NCBI GenBank assembly: GCA_013076295.1
Contig: RQOL01000772.1
Span: 1,364,001 to 1,428,000 of the forward strand
DNA: 64,000 nucleotides
From: Sanderia malayensis
Taxonomy: Eukaryota > Cnidaria > Scyphozoa > Semaeostomeae > Pelagiidae
Direction: 5' to 3'
Under the pieces are notes generated by a model. It saw nothing but the letters and a program-made list of their open reading frames with translations, ran no database searches and was not told the origin of the DNA. Both the position numbers and the translations under genes were made by a program. This document shows, one piece after another, positions 22,455 to 34,043 of the stretch (position 1 is the first letter of the stretch; each line of letters begins with the position of its first letter).

Positions 22455-25400
22455 ATGGTGCTCGTTACAGCGGAATCGTGCGTTGCAGATGCAACCGCGC
22501 AGCATGTCGCCAAGACCAAGCATCATCACCCCAATGTAAGTAGCAACAATGATGTGGCAATAGGAGAAACAACTGATCATAATGGCAATCGCAAAAAAGC
22601 GCACTGTGTGGGAAATTGTTCATCTGATTTGAAAGGCGAACAAGCGGTGATTGAGAACGCGAGTGACGTACTCAGCGATGCTAGGAAGCTTTACGTGAAA
22701 ACGCCGTTGATAGAGAGTTTGCAGATCTCGAAAAGGGTCGGCTATAATGTGTACATCAAAATGGAAAATCTGCAACCCTCTGGGTCGTTCAAACTCAGAG
22801 GATTGTCGTATCACTGTATGAAGGTAAAATTTTTCTTATTTCTTTTCTTATAATTTTTCATCCGAGTGAATTCTCAATTGAAAAACAATTCAAATGTTGG
22901 AAAACTTGTATTGTTTAACTCAAGATTATGGAAGATTTTGGTGCAATTGGAAACCCTGAAGTTAATTACTGCACTTGTTTCAGCCTCAAAACCGCCCAAA
23001 AGGACCCACCATGAATCAAACATCAACAATTTCAAATGAAAGTCCTGTATATTCATGACATATTAATGTTGTGTTTCACTGTTCTTATCAAGGCGGTTAT
23101 AATAGATGCCCTAAACAATCTCGAGTCCAAACATAGCGTCAACATAACATTAATAACATTTACATTAGTTGTACTTTCTTCCTCTTATTAAAGTCACGAG
23201 TGTAGAGTTAATTGTCTACATTTTTGTGCGTGGTGGTGACTATTTGAAAGGGGGTTGGAACGAGTAAAGCTCGGTGCTAATAAAATTTCAAAGATACTAA
23301 CAAATTGTTAGCATTCTAATTCAGGACGTGTTTTCAGGTATTGAATGAAGGATGCAAACATCTGGTGTCATCGTCAGGTAAGCTTGAAAAAACGCATTTG
23401 GTTGCAGTAGACGTTAATTCACTTCTATTTTAATTTAGCAGCTTTATCAACATTATGGGACATATAACTTTCTCAATTCCTAGCTACTCTAGCAGAAACT
23501 CGCGTTTAAGATCCTGATCATGTATAAGAAGCCAATGGCGTAAATAGGAAATTTTATAGGAGAGGCGAGAAATTCAGATTTTCCAACAAAAATTTAATAA
23601 GCATTTTTGTTTCTTCAAGACTATGAATATAAGATAAGGAAATTAGCTAGAGCTGAACGTAAACAGAAGATATTTATTTTCCGACAAGATCAGCAACTTT
23701 CCGACAAAATGGCAGTTTAGCTCTGCAGGGGGTTTTTTTTGCCCGCCCGCCCCTCCTTGACCCTATCTATCTACGCCACTGTAGAAGCTAACATTTTATC
23801 TCAAACAATAGAAAAACATATTGTCTTTGAACAATAAGCTGGATACAAAATTAACAGGCATAATATGTGTATTCTTATATTGCGCAATTGCTTGTTGCAT
23901 TCTCGTTGCTACTAATTTCAGGTGGCAATGCAGGCCTAGCAGTGTCTTACATTGGCCGAAAACTTGGTGTGCCCGTGACAGTGTTTGTCCCAGAAACAAC
24001 AGCCAAATCAATTATTCAACGCATGCGCGATGAAGGAGCAGAAATACGAATTGCAGGACTGGTAAGAAAGTTGAATTTACGCGTCACGTGTAATGCTAAT
24101 GCCTGTTCACACCTAAATACCACGAACATAAATGTTCACAGGTCTCTAGTTTCTTACTCGTGAGTTTATTGACTTCAGTTGACAGACCTCAGATTGGAGA
24201 CCCTGACACAAAATTTCCATGACACGGTTACAATATAAAAATCATTTTTGAATATTTTTCAACTTGCCTTGGCTTTCACGTGCTCTACGAGTGCCATACT
24301 TTTCACTCGATATTTCTTTCGGGAAGTTAATCAAATTTCCCACCCACTTGGGCGTTTGACTTTCGGTCATGATATTTTGTCACTGCTGAGAAAAGATGAG
24401 CAATATAGTTCATGGAAAAATGCGACAAGCAAACCAGAATGAATAATTTCTTTCACATAATGTTCAAACATAAAAATCTCAAATTTGGACCCCATCTTAT
24501 TTCTCTGATGTTCTCATGCAATCTAAGATCTTTGATCTGAACGAGCTTGTTGAACACATAACGCCTTGCCCCCAAACCACCTTTGTTATTGGTATGCTAA
24601 TTCAAATGTTCTTTCAGGCAGTTGACGATGCAGTGGACGAAGCAAGAAAAGTTTTGAAAGAAGGAGGAATTAAAGGTTAATAAAGATCTATATTATTTAT
24701 ATATAACTGTGATATATATCTATATTACTTATAGATGTATATTACAGTTTGCATCTGCTATCTCAAACTCCCCAGGGAAATTGAAAATCCTCCAGCGTGT
24801 TCGAAGATCGTTTGAGAAAGCGAATGTTCAAGATAGGGGCTAGGCCCTCTTAAAATTTCTTCAAGCGGGAATTAAAGTTTCAGAAATAATTATATGCTTT
24901 GCTTTTAGATGGTGCTTTAATTCACCCATTTGATCATGAAAATATCTGGTGAGTTTGTAAAAATAGCATCTTCTTATTCGATTGAAACAACTAACAGATT
25001 AATAGTTCGAACCAAAGTGTAATTGGTTCGAGCCTCATCACCAGCCTCGTTTCACTGGTCTAAGTTTTACAACGTATATCACGCCTCAGCCTGTTAGTGT
25101 TCTATGCACCCCGAAGGACTTGGTAATCACCAGTCAAGTTCAACACGATTTGATATCTATCAGACGGGGGTCAACAACATCCATTAAAACATAATAAAGA
25201 AGTAAGCAGTTTTAATGTCAAAACCCCCGAGTCGTGTGAAGGACTACCAGTAAAACGTATCATAATCAACGATTATGAAAGGGTGTTGAACAATATCCAC
25301 TATACATCGTATGCATTTCCTCGTTTATCAGGGAAGGTCACTCGCATATGGTGGAGGAAATTAAAGAGCAGCTTGTTGGCAAGAAGCCCGACCTCATTGT

Positions 25401-27094
25401 CTTGTCGGTTGGGGGCGGGGGGCTGTTGTGTGGGATACTGCTTGGCATGCATAGAGTTGGATGGCAAGATGTTCCTGTGTTGGCAATGGAAACAGAAGGG
25501 GCGCACAGCTTTGCTTCATCACTTTGCAACGGTGGTCCAGTTACTTTGGATAAAATTTCAAGGTAATTGTTGGTAATGTTAAGTTTTATACGCTTTCATG
25601 AGCGTCAGTTTCAACTTTGAGAACCTGAAATTCTGGAGCCAAAATATCACAGGACTAATTAAACGAACTCAGTGCTAGTCTCTAGGGATTAGTACAAGTG
25701 TGAATACAACTAAGAGCCAGCTTAAATGGATATTTTAAAAAATTGGAACATTTATAAAATTGTGGCCCTCAGCTCCAGAACTAAAGACTTGGTCGTCAAC
25801 TGACTGTAGTTTTATCTTTGGCTAATACTGGTCGCTAGATTCGAGGCTTGTGCTCCAAGTATTTATGCTTGAAGAACAAGAGAAAACATATGTTTTCTGT
25901 ACAGGAATCTATGATGAACAGGAATATTTAAAACAATTTGAACATTTTAAACATTTGTGGCCCTCGGTCCCAGAACTAGAACCTTTCACTTGACGGAAGC
26001 TTTTTGTTTGGTTAATGTTAAGTCGCTAGATTCAAGGTTTGTGCTCCCCAAGTGTTTATGCTAGAAAGACCAGATAATTTTTGCTTTGTGCAGGAACCTA
26101 TAATGAACAGGAATATTTAAAAACAATTGGAAAATTTTTAAAATTTGTGTCACTGAGTCCCAGAACTAGAACGTTAGTCGTCACTTGACTGTAGATTTTT
26201 TCTGCGGCTAATGTTAAAGTCGCTAGATTCAAGATTTGTGCTCCAAGTACTTATGCTAGAGAAACCGGATAACCTTTTTTCTGTGCAGGAACGTAATCTC
26301 GGGCTGTAAATTTGATTTGGAACAAAATTAGGGGCCCTAAACGACCACTACGTTGATTAAGGGTAGGGCCCCAAACTGCTCCGTTACGCCACTGCTAAAA
26401 GAGATGGTGTTATAGCTCCGTTATGGTTTCATTACATTAGGTTTTTATTATAAGAACCTGGCTATAAGAAACTAGAGGTAGGATGGCATTTTATCATAGG
26501 AACAAATATTTGGACCATAAAAAGCCAAAAGCCTGACATTTCTGTCATTTGCATTGCAGCATTGCTGTGTGTTTGGGGGTCCGCCGGGTGACAAATCGTG
26601 CATACGAATGGACAAAGAAACACAACGTCATCAGTGAGGTGATATCAGATCAAGAGGCAGTTCGAGCCACAGCCAAACTTCTTGGTAAAAACAAATTTTG
26701 AAAATAATTTACTATTGCTTTGTTCTTTTTAGGAGCGAAGGGAGGGGAGGGGGCGTGGCGTGCCTAATTAGGCCAGGCCCTAGGCCGTGAATATTAGCTT
26801 TTTAACGAAGCTTATTTATGTGCGAATTTAGTCTGAAATGCACTGAAAAGAACTAGAAGAAAGTTATGTTTTACAGTATTAATGACGCTCACCATTTCAT
26901 TTGTAGATGACCACATGGTGTTAGTTGAGCCTTCTTGCGGTGCAGCTATGGCAGCAGTTTACGGTGACACAATTGAGAAATTGCAGCGCGAAGGAAAACT
27001 TGGCACATTAAAAAATGTCGTCATAATAGCGTGCGGGGGCTGCACAATTTCCCTCAAGCAAATCAATGAAATGAAAGCGAAGTTTGACATTTAA
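22455..27094 (+). CDS. SDS: PLP-dependent L-serine dehydratase / L-threonine deaminase
   Basis: Converts L-serine to pyruvate (or L-threonine to 2-oxobutyrate) with release of ammonia, in the cytosol. Coding exons 22455-22823, 23338-23377, 23922-24061, 24618-24675, 24909-24948, 25332-25562, 26560-26684 and 26907-27094 are all in phase and give 396 residues. Fold-type II PLP features: KTPLIES, then PSGSFKLRG with the Schiff-base lysine at about K113; SSSGGNAGLA, the substrate loop; the glycine loop SVGGGGLLCG at about 241-250 for the PLP phosphate; and near the C terminus CGGCTISLKQI. Vertebrate SDS/SDSL have about 330 residues. This one has roughly 70 extra at the N terminus, hydrophilic and His-rich (AKTKHHHPN). 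Whether it is nearer SDS or SDSL cannot be settled here. ATTAAA at 27249-27254 is a likely poly(A) signal. Introns contain a MITE-like element and a tandem repeat. Confidence 0.92.
23525..23785. mobile_element. Dispersed MITE-like repeat, copy 2
   Basis: Inverted relative to the copy at 8400-8585. The ends TGGCGTAAATAGGAAA (left) and CTATCTACGCCACTG (right) are imperfect inverted repeats of one another. The interior shares TTTCCGACAA words and the CTGAACGTAAACAGAAGA block with copy 1. It lies in the intron between dehydratase exons 2 and 3 and has no coding capacity. Confidence 0.65.
25728..26295. repeat. Three tandem ~190-bp units in a dehydratase intron
   Basis: Three degenerate direct repeats. 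Each holds GGAATATTTAAAA, a TTGTGGCCCTC-like block, CCAGAACTA, GTCGCTAGATTC, TTTGTGCTCCAAGT and TTATGCT in the same order, spaced about 190 bp. Divergence between units is moderate. No coding potential. Confidence 0.75.
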
Positions 27095-27972
27095 ATGCCA
27101 GGGCAATTATGCTGCCTAATTTAGTATTATATCAAAGTGTGAACGTTTTGTTCTCCTTAGAAAGTTCACACATTAGGAATGGACAAATAATCACCTTAAG
27201 ACGAGTAAAGCTCGAAACGTTGTGTACTTAATTATTTCTTTTGCACATATTAAATTACTTAAAAATTATATTTATTGCTATAAATTCTCATTATGTGCTG
27301 AACGCAAACAATTTGGATTTTATTGGGAATGGACCGCCACCTTTTCATTACACATTTGGAAAGATTCAACACTGTTTTTCTGTTAATAAGTTTCTTGCAA
27401 TTCATTACTGATCATTAATTGATATTCACGAAAATAAAAATGAAAAGCAAATAAAAAACGAAGTTTTCATAATCAAAGCGTTAGAGATTAAATACACATT
27501 ATTTTATCCTGTATATTTACAACCAGCAAATGTTCACCAAACTGTTACTTGATTAAAGAACAAATAATAATACAGAACCATAATGTGCTTGAATATAATT
27601 AATAGCTGGTATAATGCTTTGAAGTAGAAAGTTTACAGTTTTCATCAAACACCAGACTATCTCATACAACCCAAGATTCAAAACAGTATACTAGTTGATA
27701 GAGAAAATACTACATGATTACAGTTATGTTGCCTTAAAAACAAGTCATTTTAACATTGCACTCTAAACTATAGTAACACATAAACATCAACGGGTAAGGT
27801 TGAAGCTTGTTGACAAGCATAAATGATGATAAAGTCAGAACATTACATACATGGAAAACCAAAGTTCATCATTCTGTTATGAACCATGGAGGCAGGGACA
27901 GGATAAAGTTATTAAGAGAAAAGTTTTCAAAAATGATGTTAAAGCAAGATTAATTGGTATTGAAGGAAAAAA
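27095..27972. other. 3' flanks of two convergent genes
   Basis: Convergent space between the dehydratase gene (plus) and UNC119 (minus). It holds the presumed 3' UTRs: ATTAAA at 27249 on the plus strand, and minus-strand AATAAA-type signals at plus positions 27271-27276 and about 27318-27324. No gene or repeat array is visible. Confidence 0.55.
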
Positions 27973-30395
27973 TTATGCATCATAGGCATAGTCTGCTTTA
28001 TTATGCATGATGAGTTTATCGTTGACAAAGTAAAAGCTATCAGAGCGTGTTTCATAGGGATGATCAACCATGTCTTGAACTAAAACACAAAAATATTCAA
28101 AATTATCAGCATCTGTGGAGAAAATATCTGAGAAATTATCAAACTTAACAGTGGAACCTTTCTCAGTGTAATGAACTAAACATCTGCCACCATGTTAGTA
28201 AGACTTATCCCTTGGCACAAAAGCTCGTATTACTACAAAAGATTTGGTGGTTCTCTTGGGAAATACAACTGCATTAAAACTGGTGATTGTATGATATGAA
28301 TTCTTACTTTCTCTGTTTGTTAGTTTCGGAAATTCGTAGATATGCTCACAGGTGTTCTTGCTGTTTGGCATGCAGAACCCAAAATTGAAATCAAAACCCT
28401 TAAGCACTTTGTCTCTGAAGAAATGCTTCTCAACCATTCTAAAATTTTCCACGGGCTTGTCACCAACTGAGAATTCGACTCTACAAAAATATAAAAGATA
28501 AAGATAATGATAGCAAAGATCATTGACAAACAGGAGGCATTTAATATAATGTCACATAACCCTCACACATTAGCTGCATGCAGTTCACACGTTAATGTAT
28601 AAATTATTCAAGCCTATAAGTTATGCATTGATCTGGTTTCTCTAAGCAGATTTTTGTTCTAATACTGTAGTTTAAGTCATGGCAGCTGCAACTATTGGCA
28701 TAGCACATTGTTATTAAGCATCTGTCATCACAGTTTTATGTTTGATAGTCTAAAAGTAGAACATGTTAGCATTTATTCTGCCCTTCAATTCCAAGCTTTG
28801 TAAATCAACAAGAAATAAAGGACTCAAATTTTTTAACCCTGGAGGCTCAGCCCAAGCCATGCACTCTTAATATCCCATTTTCATTATACTAAACGCTGGA
28901 GTAATGATAATAACGCATTTAAAAGAGATATTAAACTGATTGTGATATGTGTTATCAATGCATGAAACAATTTGGAGTCCAGGCTACACCGATACAGAAT
29001 CCATTTTAACAACCGAATAAATACGTTGCAAGATGTTATACAATTCCCAACAAAATGCTACTCAGATCTTTGTTTGATCAACACAATGTGAAAATTCATA
29101 CATATACTGTTCTTTTCAATGTGAAAAGATCTTCAACAGCTGTTGAAGTCATCAGAATAAATAAATTACAAGTTTTGGTAGTTGCAAAGTAGTAAACATC
29201 AAAACAGCAGGCTGAAATTCAAAATTGAATAACATGGACCATTGAAATTTGACCAAACCAAGAACAGAACACATACAGATTGAACTTTAAGCATCCAATC
29301 CAAAACAAGGATGAACTTGTTTATAAAGATTAATTTACTCCAAAAATTAAAACTTTGAAAATCAATTAAGTAGCAAGAATCGGAATCACTGTTTCCAGGA
29401 ATATTTAAAGAATTTATGGATTAATTCAGTTCTATTGGTGTTGCTGCATAAAGAATATTCGGCCAATGGCCGGCTGATATGTTGACTTAATCTTTAACCT
29501 GATTAATTCATCCAATATCTAATACTAGCGACCTCAAACAGATGCATATTAAAAAATAAATAAACTTACGTTGCACCAACTGCTGATAGACTGAGAAATT
29601 CTCTTCCAAAGTGATATCGAACAAACCTTCCAGAGTTAGGATCATCTTCGTCAAATTCTAAATTCTCATCTTCGCTGTCTGGTTTCATGATCTCAAACAG
29701 CACTGCTCCTGTTTCCATGTCTCGTATCCGAAATCTTGTGAAATCAATGTTGTAAGGGTTTGCACGTCCATCAATAAGATAATCTAAAAAAGAAAATTGA
29801 TTTATCACACCATGAAGATTCGTCAATTCTTGTATTCATTTACCCATTCTATTGCACACAGAGGAAATTACTTATTACACATTAACTTCATTTTAATGCA
29901 ACAGCACAAAGAAAAATTCTTTACACATTCTATTCTTTGCAATGCGAATTTTGGTAAACAGCAATTCGTGACTTTCTATCCATCTAATTACCTCGGTAAT
30001 TCTATACAGAAGATGAGTGTGAGGATAAAACCTGCGCGTTTTCAACAAAAATATCAATTAAATGATGCGGTAAGGTGGCACAGCAACCCCGCATTGTGAT
30101 TGCATTGCCTTCGCTTCGAGCGAATGTGATAAATACATCATTGTGATAACTTCCTGAGAGTTGTGCTAAAAAATGACAGAAACGATTCAAGATGACGCAC
30201 GCATGTTATTAACTTGAGCACCGACTTACTTTCAGTTGCTCGCTCAAGCTTTAAGACATCTTCGGGTGTAATAAAATCCTTTTTCAAAAGTTGCTCTTCC
30301 GTTACTTCTCCCCCTTTCTTCGATTTCGCGGCTCGCATCAGAAACCCTCCGCCTTTCTTCTTTTCTTTGCCCGACGAACTTTCTTGTGATGGCAT
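27973..30395 (-). CDS. UNC119: UNC119 lipid-binding chaperone
   Basis: Binds myristoylated N termini and moves such proteins (for example transducin alpha, NPHP3 and Src-family kinases) between membranes and into cilia. Coding exons in transcript order 30395-30230, 29783-29570, 28480-28308 and 28079-27973 are in phase and give 219 residues. The basic N-terminal segment (KEKKKGGG) is followed by the conserved [20 protein letters not shown] and the PDE6-delta-like beta-sandwich: [92 protein letters not shown]. The C terminus MHNKADY matches vertebrate UNC119. The exon 3 donor lies inside a longer open frame; homology and phase fix it after LTNRE. Confidence 0.95.
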
Positions 30396-30770
30396 AGTCC
30401 TTGCTGTAGCTATGATACTACCCGTGAAACAAAACTGAATGCATCTGAATTTTCAACTTCCCCTTCTCTCTATGGTATTCACACGAGTTTCTGCGTGGAG
30501 TTGAAGATCAAGCAAATAAGCTGTCTTATGAACCACACCGTCCAAATCTCCAGGCAAAGCAAAGCAAAGCAACAGGCCTTTGCTAAATATTGCTTGCTTT
30601 CTTTTCGTGGTGAATGTCAATAATGTAATAATCACGTGATCATTCAAATTCAATGTATCACGTGACCATGGAGTATCAATACGAGAACGAGACTAAATGG
30701 CCTAGGCAATTTTTGGGAAAAAGAAGATTTGTTGTGGAAAAAGAAGTTTTTAAAAGTTTCAAAAGTACTT
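30396..30770. promoter_or_regulatory. Divergent promoter between UNC119 and the SRR1-like gene
   Basis: The 375 bp separating two divergently transcribed genes contain two perfect TCACGTGA palindromes, at 30632-30639 and 30658-30665, 26 bp apart (about 2.5 helical turns). This E-box form is bound by USF, MITF/TFE and related bHLH-ZIP factors. There is no TATA box at a sensible distance from either start. Shared bidirectional control is inferred from geometry. Confidence 0.55.
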
Positions 30771-32444
30771 ATGGATGGTTTTACCTTAGTATCGAAAAAG
30801 TCGTCCAGAAAAAGGCAGAAGAATCGTTATAAAATGAATTTATTGGATTCTCAGAATCGTTTACTATCAGAAGAAATTGAGGATGAAAAATGTATCACTG
30901 AAAAACAAATTGAGATTGTTTCAAAGTCGATAGAATCAAGCAGGTTCGCTTGATAAAATTAATTTACATTCGAAATTGAGATTTGATTCGTTCTCAACAG
31001 TTATATCAATCTAGGTCTGTAAGACCTGCCCCTCTCAAATAGTTTGAAATTTCAAAAGCAGTAGTTATAGTTTTCTTTTTACCGAACACTGATGCCTGAT
31101 ATTTTAGAAATGAAATTCAACTCAGTAAGTTCTGGTCTGATATTAGAGGTAAGCTGTTATTACTTGTGCTACTGCATCGTAGGGCTGCAATTTCTTAAGT
31201 TTTCAGTACTCATCAAATTTTAAATGCATCTCAAATGTGGATCTAACTCTCTGCTTCACTTTTTCCAGGTCTCTTTTATTCTACTTCGAATGATCAACAT
31301 GATAGAGAAATTCAGACACCTGAACATTTCCATGAAATTATATCATATGGAATTGGAAACTTTTCCACAAATCCTATTGCACGATATCAGTTTGCCTTAC
31401 TCATCTTGTTAGCTGGTTTTTTGAGGGTTTGTTGGATTTGTATTAGATGCATCAATTACTTCTTTGTCTGTCTGATTTGGTGAGAATGCTGAGGAGTATC
31501 TTCTCTGATGTACCTTTAGCGAATTGCAGTTGAAACACATAGTTTGGTGTTCTAGGTTGAAGACAAAGTCCATCTCTATGATCCCGTGTTATCAATGACA
31601 GAAAGATGTATTATAGAAAACTATGGTTTTCACTTGATTAGACAAAATGAGGAATGCAAGCGGAGTGTAACGAGAAAGACGTTGATTTTTATGTTGCACT
31701 GTGGCAAAAAGATGTATGATAATCTCTTGAGTGCAAATTGGAATGCAGGGATCTGCAATCTTGTGATAATCGGAAATGCATTCTCTTCTTACCATGAAAG
31801 GTTAGGACCAGATGCAATTTAATACAGTTTAATCCTCATTAGAACAATCATTATAATCATTTTTTGAATTTTTTTCTTTGTAGAATACCGTCTACAACTT
31901 TGCAAAAAGAAGCACCACATATTTTCCACGTATCTCTTTTATTTATTCCTGTTCATCTATACAGCAGACTCTCGTTATCTCAAACTCGCAGGGGAAATGA
32001 AAATTTGTTCGACAAAGTGGGAGTTCGAGATATCCGAACTAAAGTCACCCACCAAAATGGAGAATGAGGGGAAATGGGAATCTGTTTGAGATATTGAGTT
32101 GTTCGAGATAACCAAGTTTGAGATAGCGAGATTCAACTGTATATGTATTTAGATTGGTCAAACGCTTGAGCAAATTTCATGATATCCTTGACAAATATAT
32201 TCAGATAGCCCCACACAGTTGTGAGCAACAAATACCAAACTCATTTGAGCACGAAGACATATTTAATGATTCGTGTTTGATAAAATTCCCTTGTGAACTT
32301 GTGTCAAAGCTGGAGGAGGAATTCTGGCTGAAAGAAAGGACTGTTGTTGATGCAGAAGACGACGTGGAGATAATACGGAACAAAAATGTCAAAGGCTTTC
32401 TAACAGATGTTGCCAATAAAGAAAGAGAAATCACTGATTCGTGA
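30771..32444 (+). CDS. SRRD: SRR1-like domain protein
   Basis: Coding exons 30771-30943, 31108-31148, 31269-31426, 31556-31800 and 32153-32444 join in phase to 302 residues. The N terminus is basic (KKSSRKRQKNRYK). The SRR1 domain follows: FWSDIRGLF, then ISYGIGNFSTNPIARYQFA, VHLYDPVLSMTE, IFMLHCGKKMYDNLL, LVIIGNAF, and the C-terminal DVEIIRNK. These correspond block for block to vertebrate SRRD (for example CYGIGNF, MLHCG, MVIIGNSF, EIIRNK). SRR1 of Arabidopsis affects the circadian clock, and yeast BER1 affects microtubules and stress; the biochemical role in animals is poorly defined. AATAAA lies at 32689-32694. A 175-bp MITE sits in the last intron. Confidence 0.9.
31962..32139. mobile_element. 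pogo-like MITE in the SRR1-like gene
   Basis: About 178 bp flanked by TA dinucleotides. Imperfect terminal inverted repeats are visible: left CAGACTCTCGTTATCTCAAA, right end reading on the other strand CAGTTGAATCTCGCTATCTC. TA target sites and CAG...CTG ends fit non-autonomous pogo/Tc1-type elements. A relative lies at 39925-40146. Confidence 0.65.
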
Positions 32445-34043
32445 TTAAAGAAAACTGCTGTAAAAAGACACCATTAAAGAGGTAAAGCCTTGTTCGAGGT
32501 TGCTTTTCAATCAAAATCTCCAGTTTTGATTAAAAAGCAACCTGTCAAAGATATGGCTTACAGCATAGGCATAGCAATAGCTGGAAACAATTGCAAAAGG
32601 TCTTGACCAAACAAAACATTTCTTGAAAACGTGTAGACAGTATTCTTGAAGGGGAACATGATTACACAGTGATTAATCTACAGTATTTAATAAACTTGAA
32701 AATGTTCATGAAAATAACAGAATCAACTGCAATGCAAAGAAATGTAACTAGACTAATAATTGTAATAAACAACAATGGTTGAAATTTCAGTAGTAATAAT
32801 ATGAATTTAAAATACATCTTATATTGTTTAAGTTTTGTGTGCAATTCAGTCCATCGTTCATAGTAAAAAGAACCAGTTCATAGTAGAAGTAAAAAAACTA
32901 CAGTGGAATCACCTAATGAGCCCTTTATACAACAAACTTCTCAATTGAACAAACAAAATTCAGCCCTCGAATGGTTTTCAAGTGCAACGTATCCTGGATT
33001 TAACAAACTCCCACTGCATTGAAGCAGTTGGCGAAGCCCTTCCAGTTTCATTGTACAGTGAAGACCCGCAAATAAGAACCCACTTTTATAAGGACTTTCA
33101 AGTTAAAGTTTCGTCTCATAACAATAGGAGAAACAATAGCCTATTGTGTCTGAGCAATTTCCCATTCCCAATTCATTCAGTGTGATTGTCAAGCAGAATT
33201 AAATTACCGAAGAAATCATAAATTTAACGACAGGAATACGAAGCATGTTAAATCTTCTTCTAAAACAATCGCCACAACACAAGCCTCCTATTTTGATTCG
33301 CATTTATCTGGTCACAGAATTTCTATTTACATATACCGCATTATAAACGCAAAAAATGAATAACTACAAAGTGGCTTGCGGCCGAACAAGTTTCGAGAGC
33401 AGGTGTCTGAAGATGCGAGCTGACAATGACCCACCATTATCATGACCGCAATTGTTGTCTACTCTAATTGTTGTCTACTCTAATTGTTGTCTACCCTGCT
33501 TTGCCTAAGCGTAATTCGCCCACCTCCATTAACCTCTACCAAAAACATACGTCATAGCGCCTGTGCAGCCTTGACAGTTTACTGCAACGGCTGACGTTGA
33601 ACGAGCAATACAATATCGTATATTAATACATTTATAAGAAGGAGTAGCAGAATCCCAATATTACGAACCTTGAAAAGAGCCAACAATTTTATTCGTTCTG
33701 TGAGGCTCGTTCAACAGGGTGAATTGTACTACACGGCGGTTCAAAGAACCAGATTTATGCTTCGTTATGCAGGGTATTCGGTTCATTGTACCGAGATAAA
33801 ATAATAGAACCAATATGACTATACTTCTATTATATTATCTTGATAATGCGGAATACTTGATTCGTTATACCGAGATTCTACTGAACAGATGAGATTCGAA
33901 ATTCACAGTAGTAGCTTGGGCCGACTTAATCTGAGCTCGCTGAACACCCTAAGAGTCATTGCTATTAGCCGCAGTTGCGTTACGCTGGTAAAAATAAGCG
34001 CATTTGTATAAGATAGACATCCTAAATGAAGATTGAGCTACGT
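32445..34043. other. Convergent intergenic space, repeats only
   Basis: Between the 3' ends of the SRR1-like (plus) and TAO kinase (minus) genes. It contains the SRR1-like 3' UTR with AATAAA at 32689-32694, a CAATAG/CTATTG palindrome near 33122-33152, and scattered GTACCGAGAT/ATACCGAGAT words near 33790-33880 that resemble degraded MITE ends. The minus-strand signal AATAAAA (plus 33687-33693) may terminate the kinase gene. No coding gene is supported. Confidence 0.5.

Noticed and set aside
31881..31936. Possible extra exon in the SRR1-like gene (PSTTLQKEAPHIF)
   Set aside because: Phase mismatch with the next exon. Direct joining gives YHER-LVKRL, which aligns with vertebrate SRRD.
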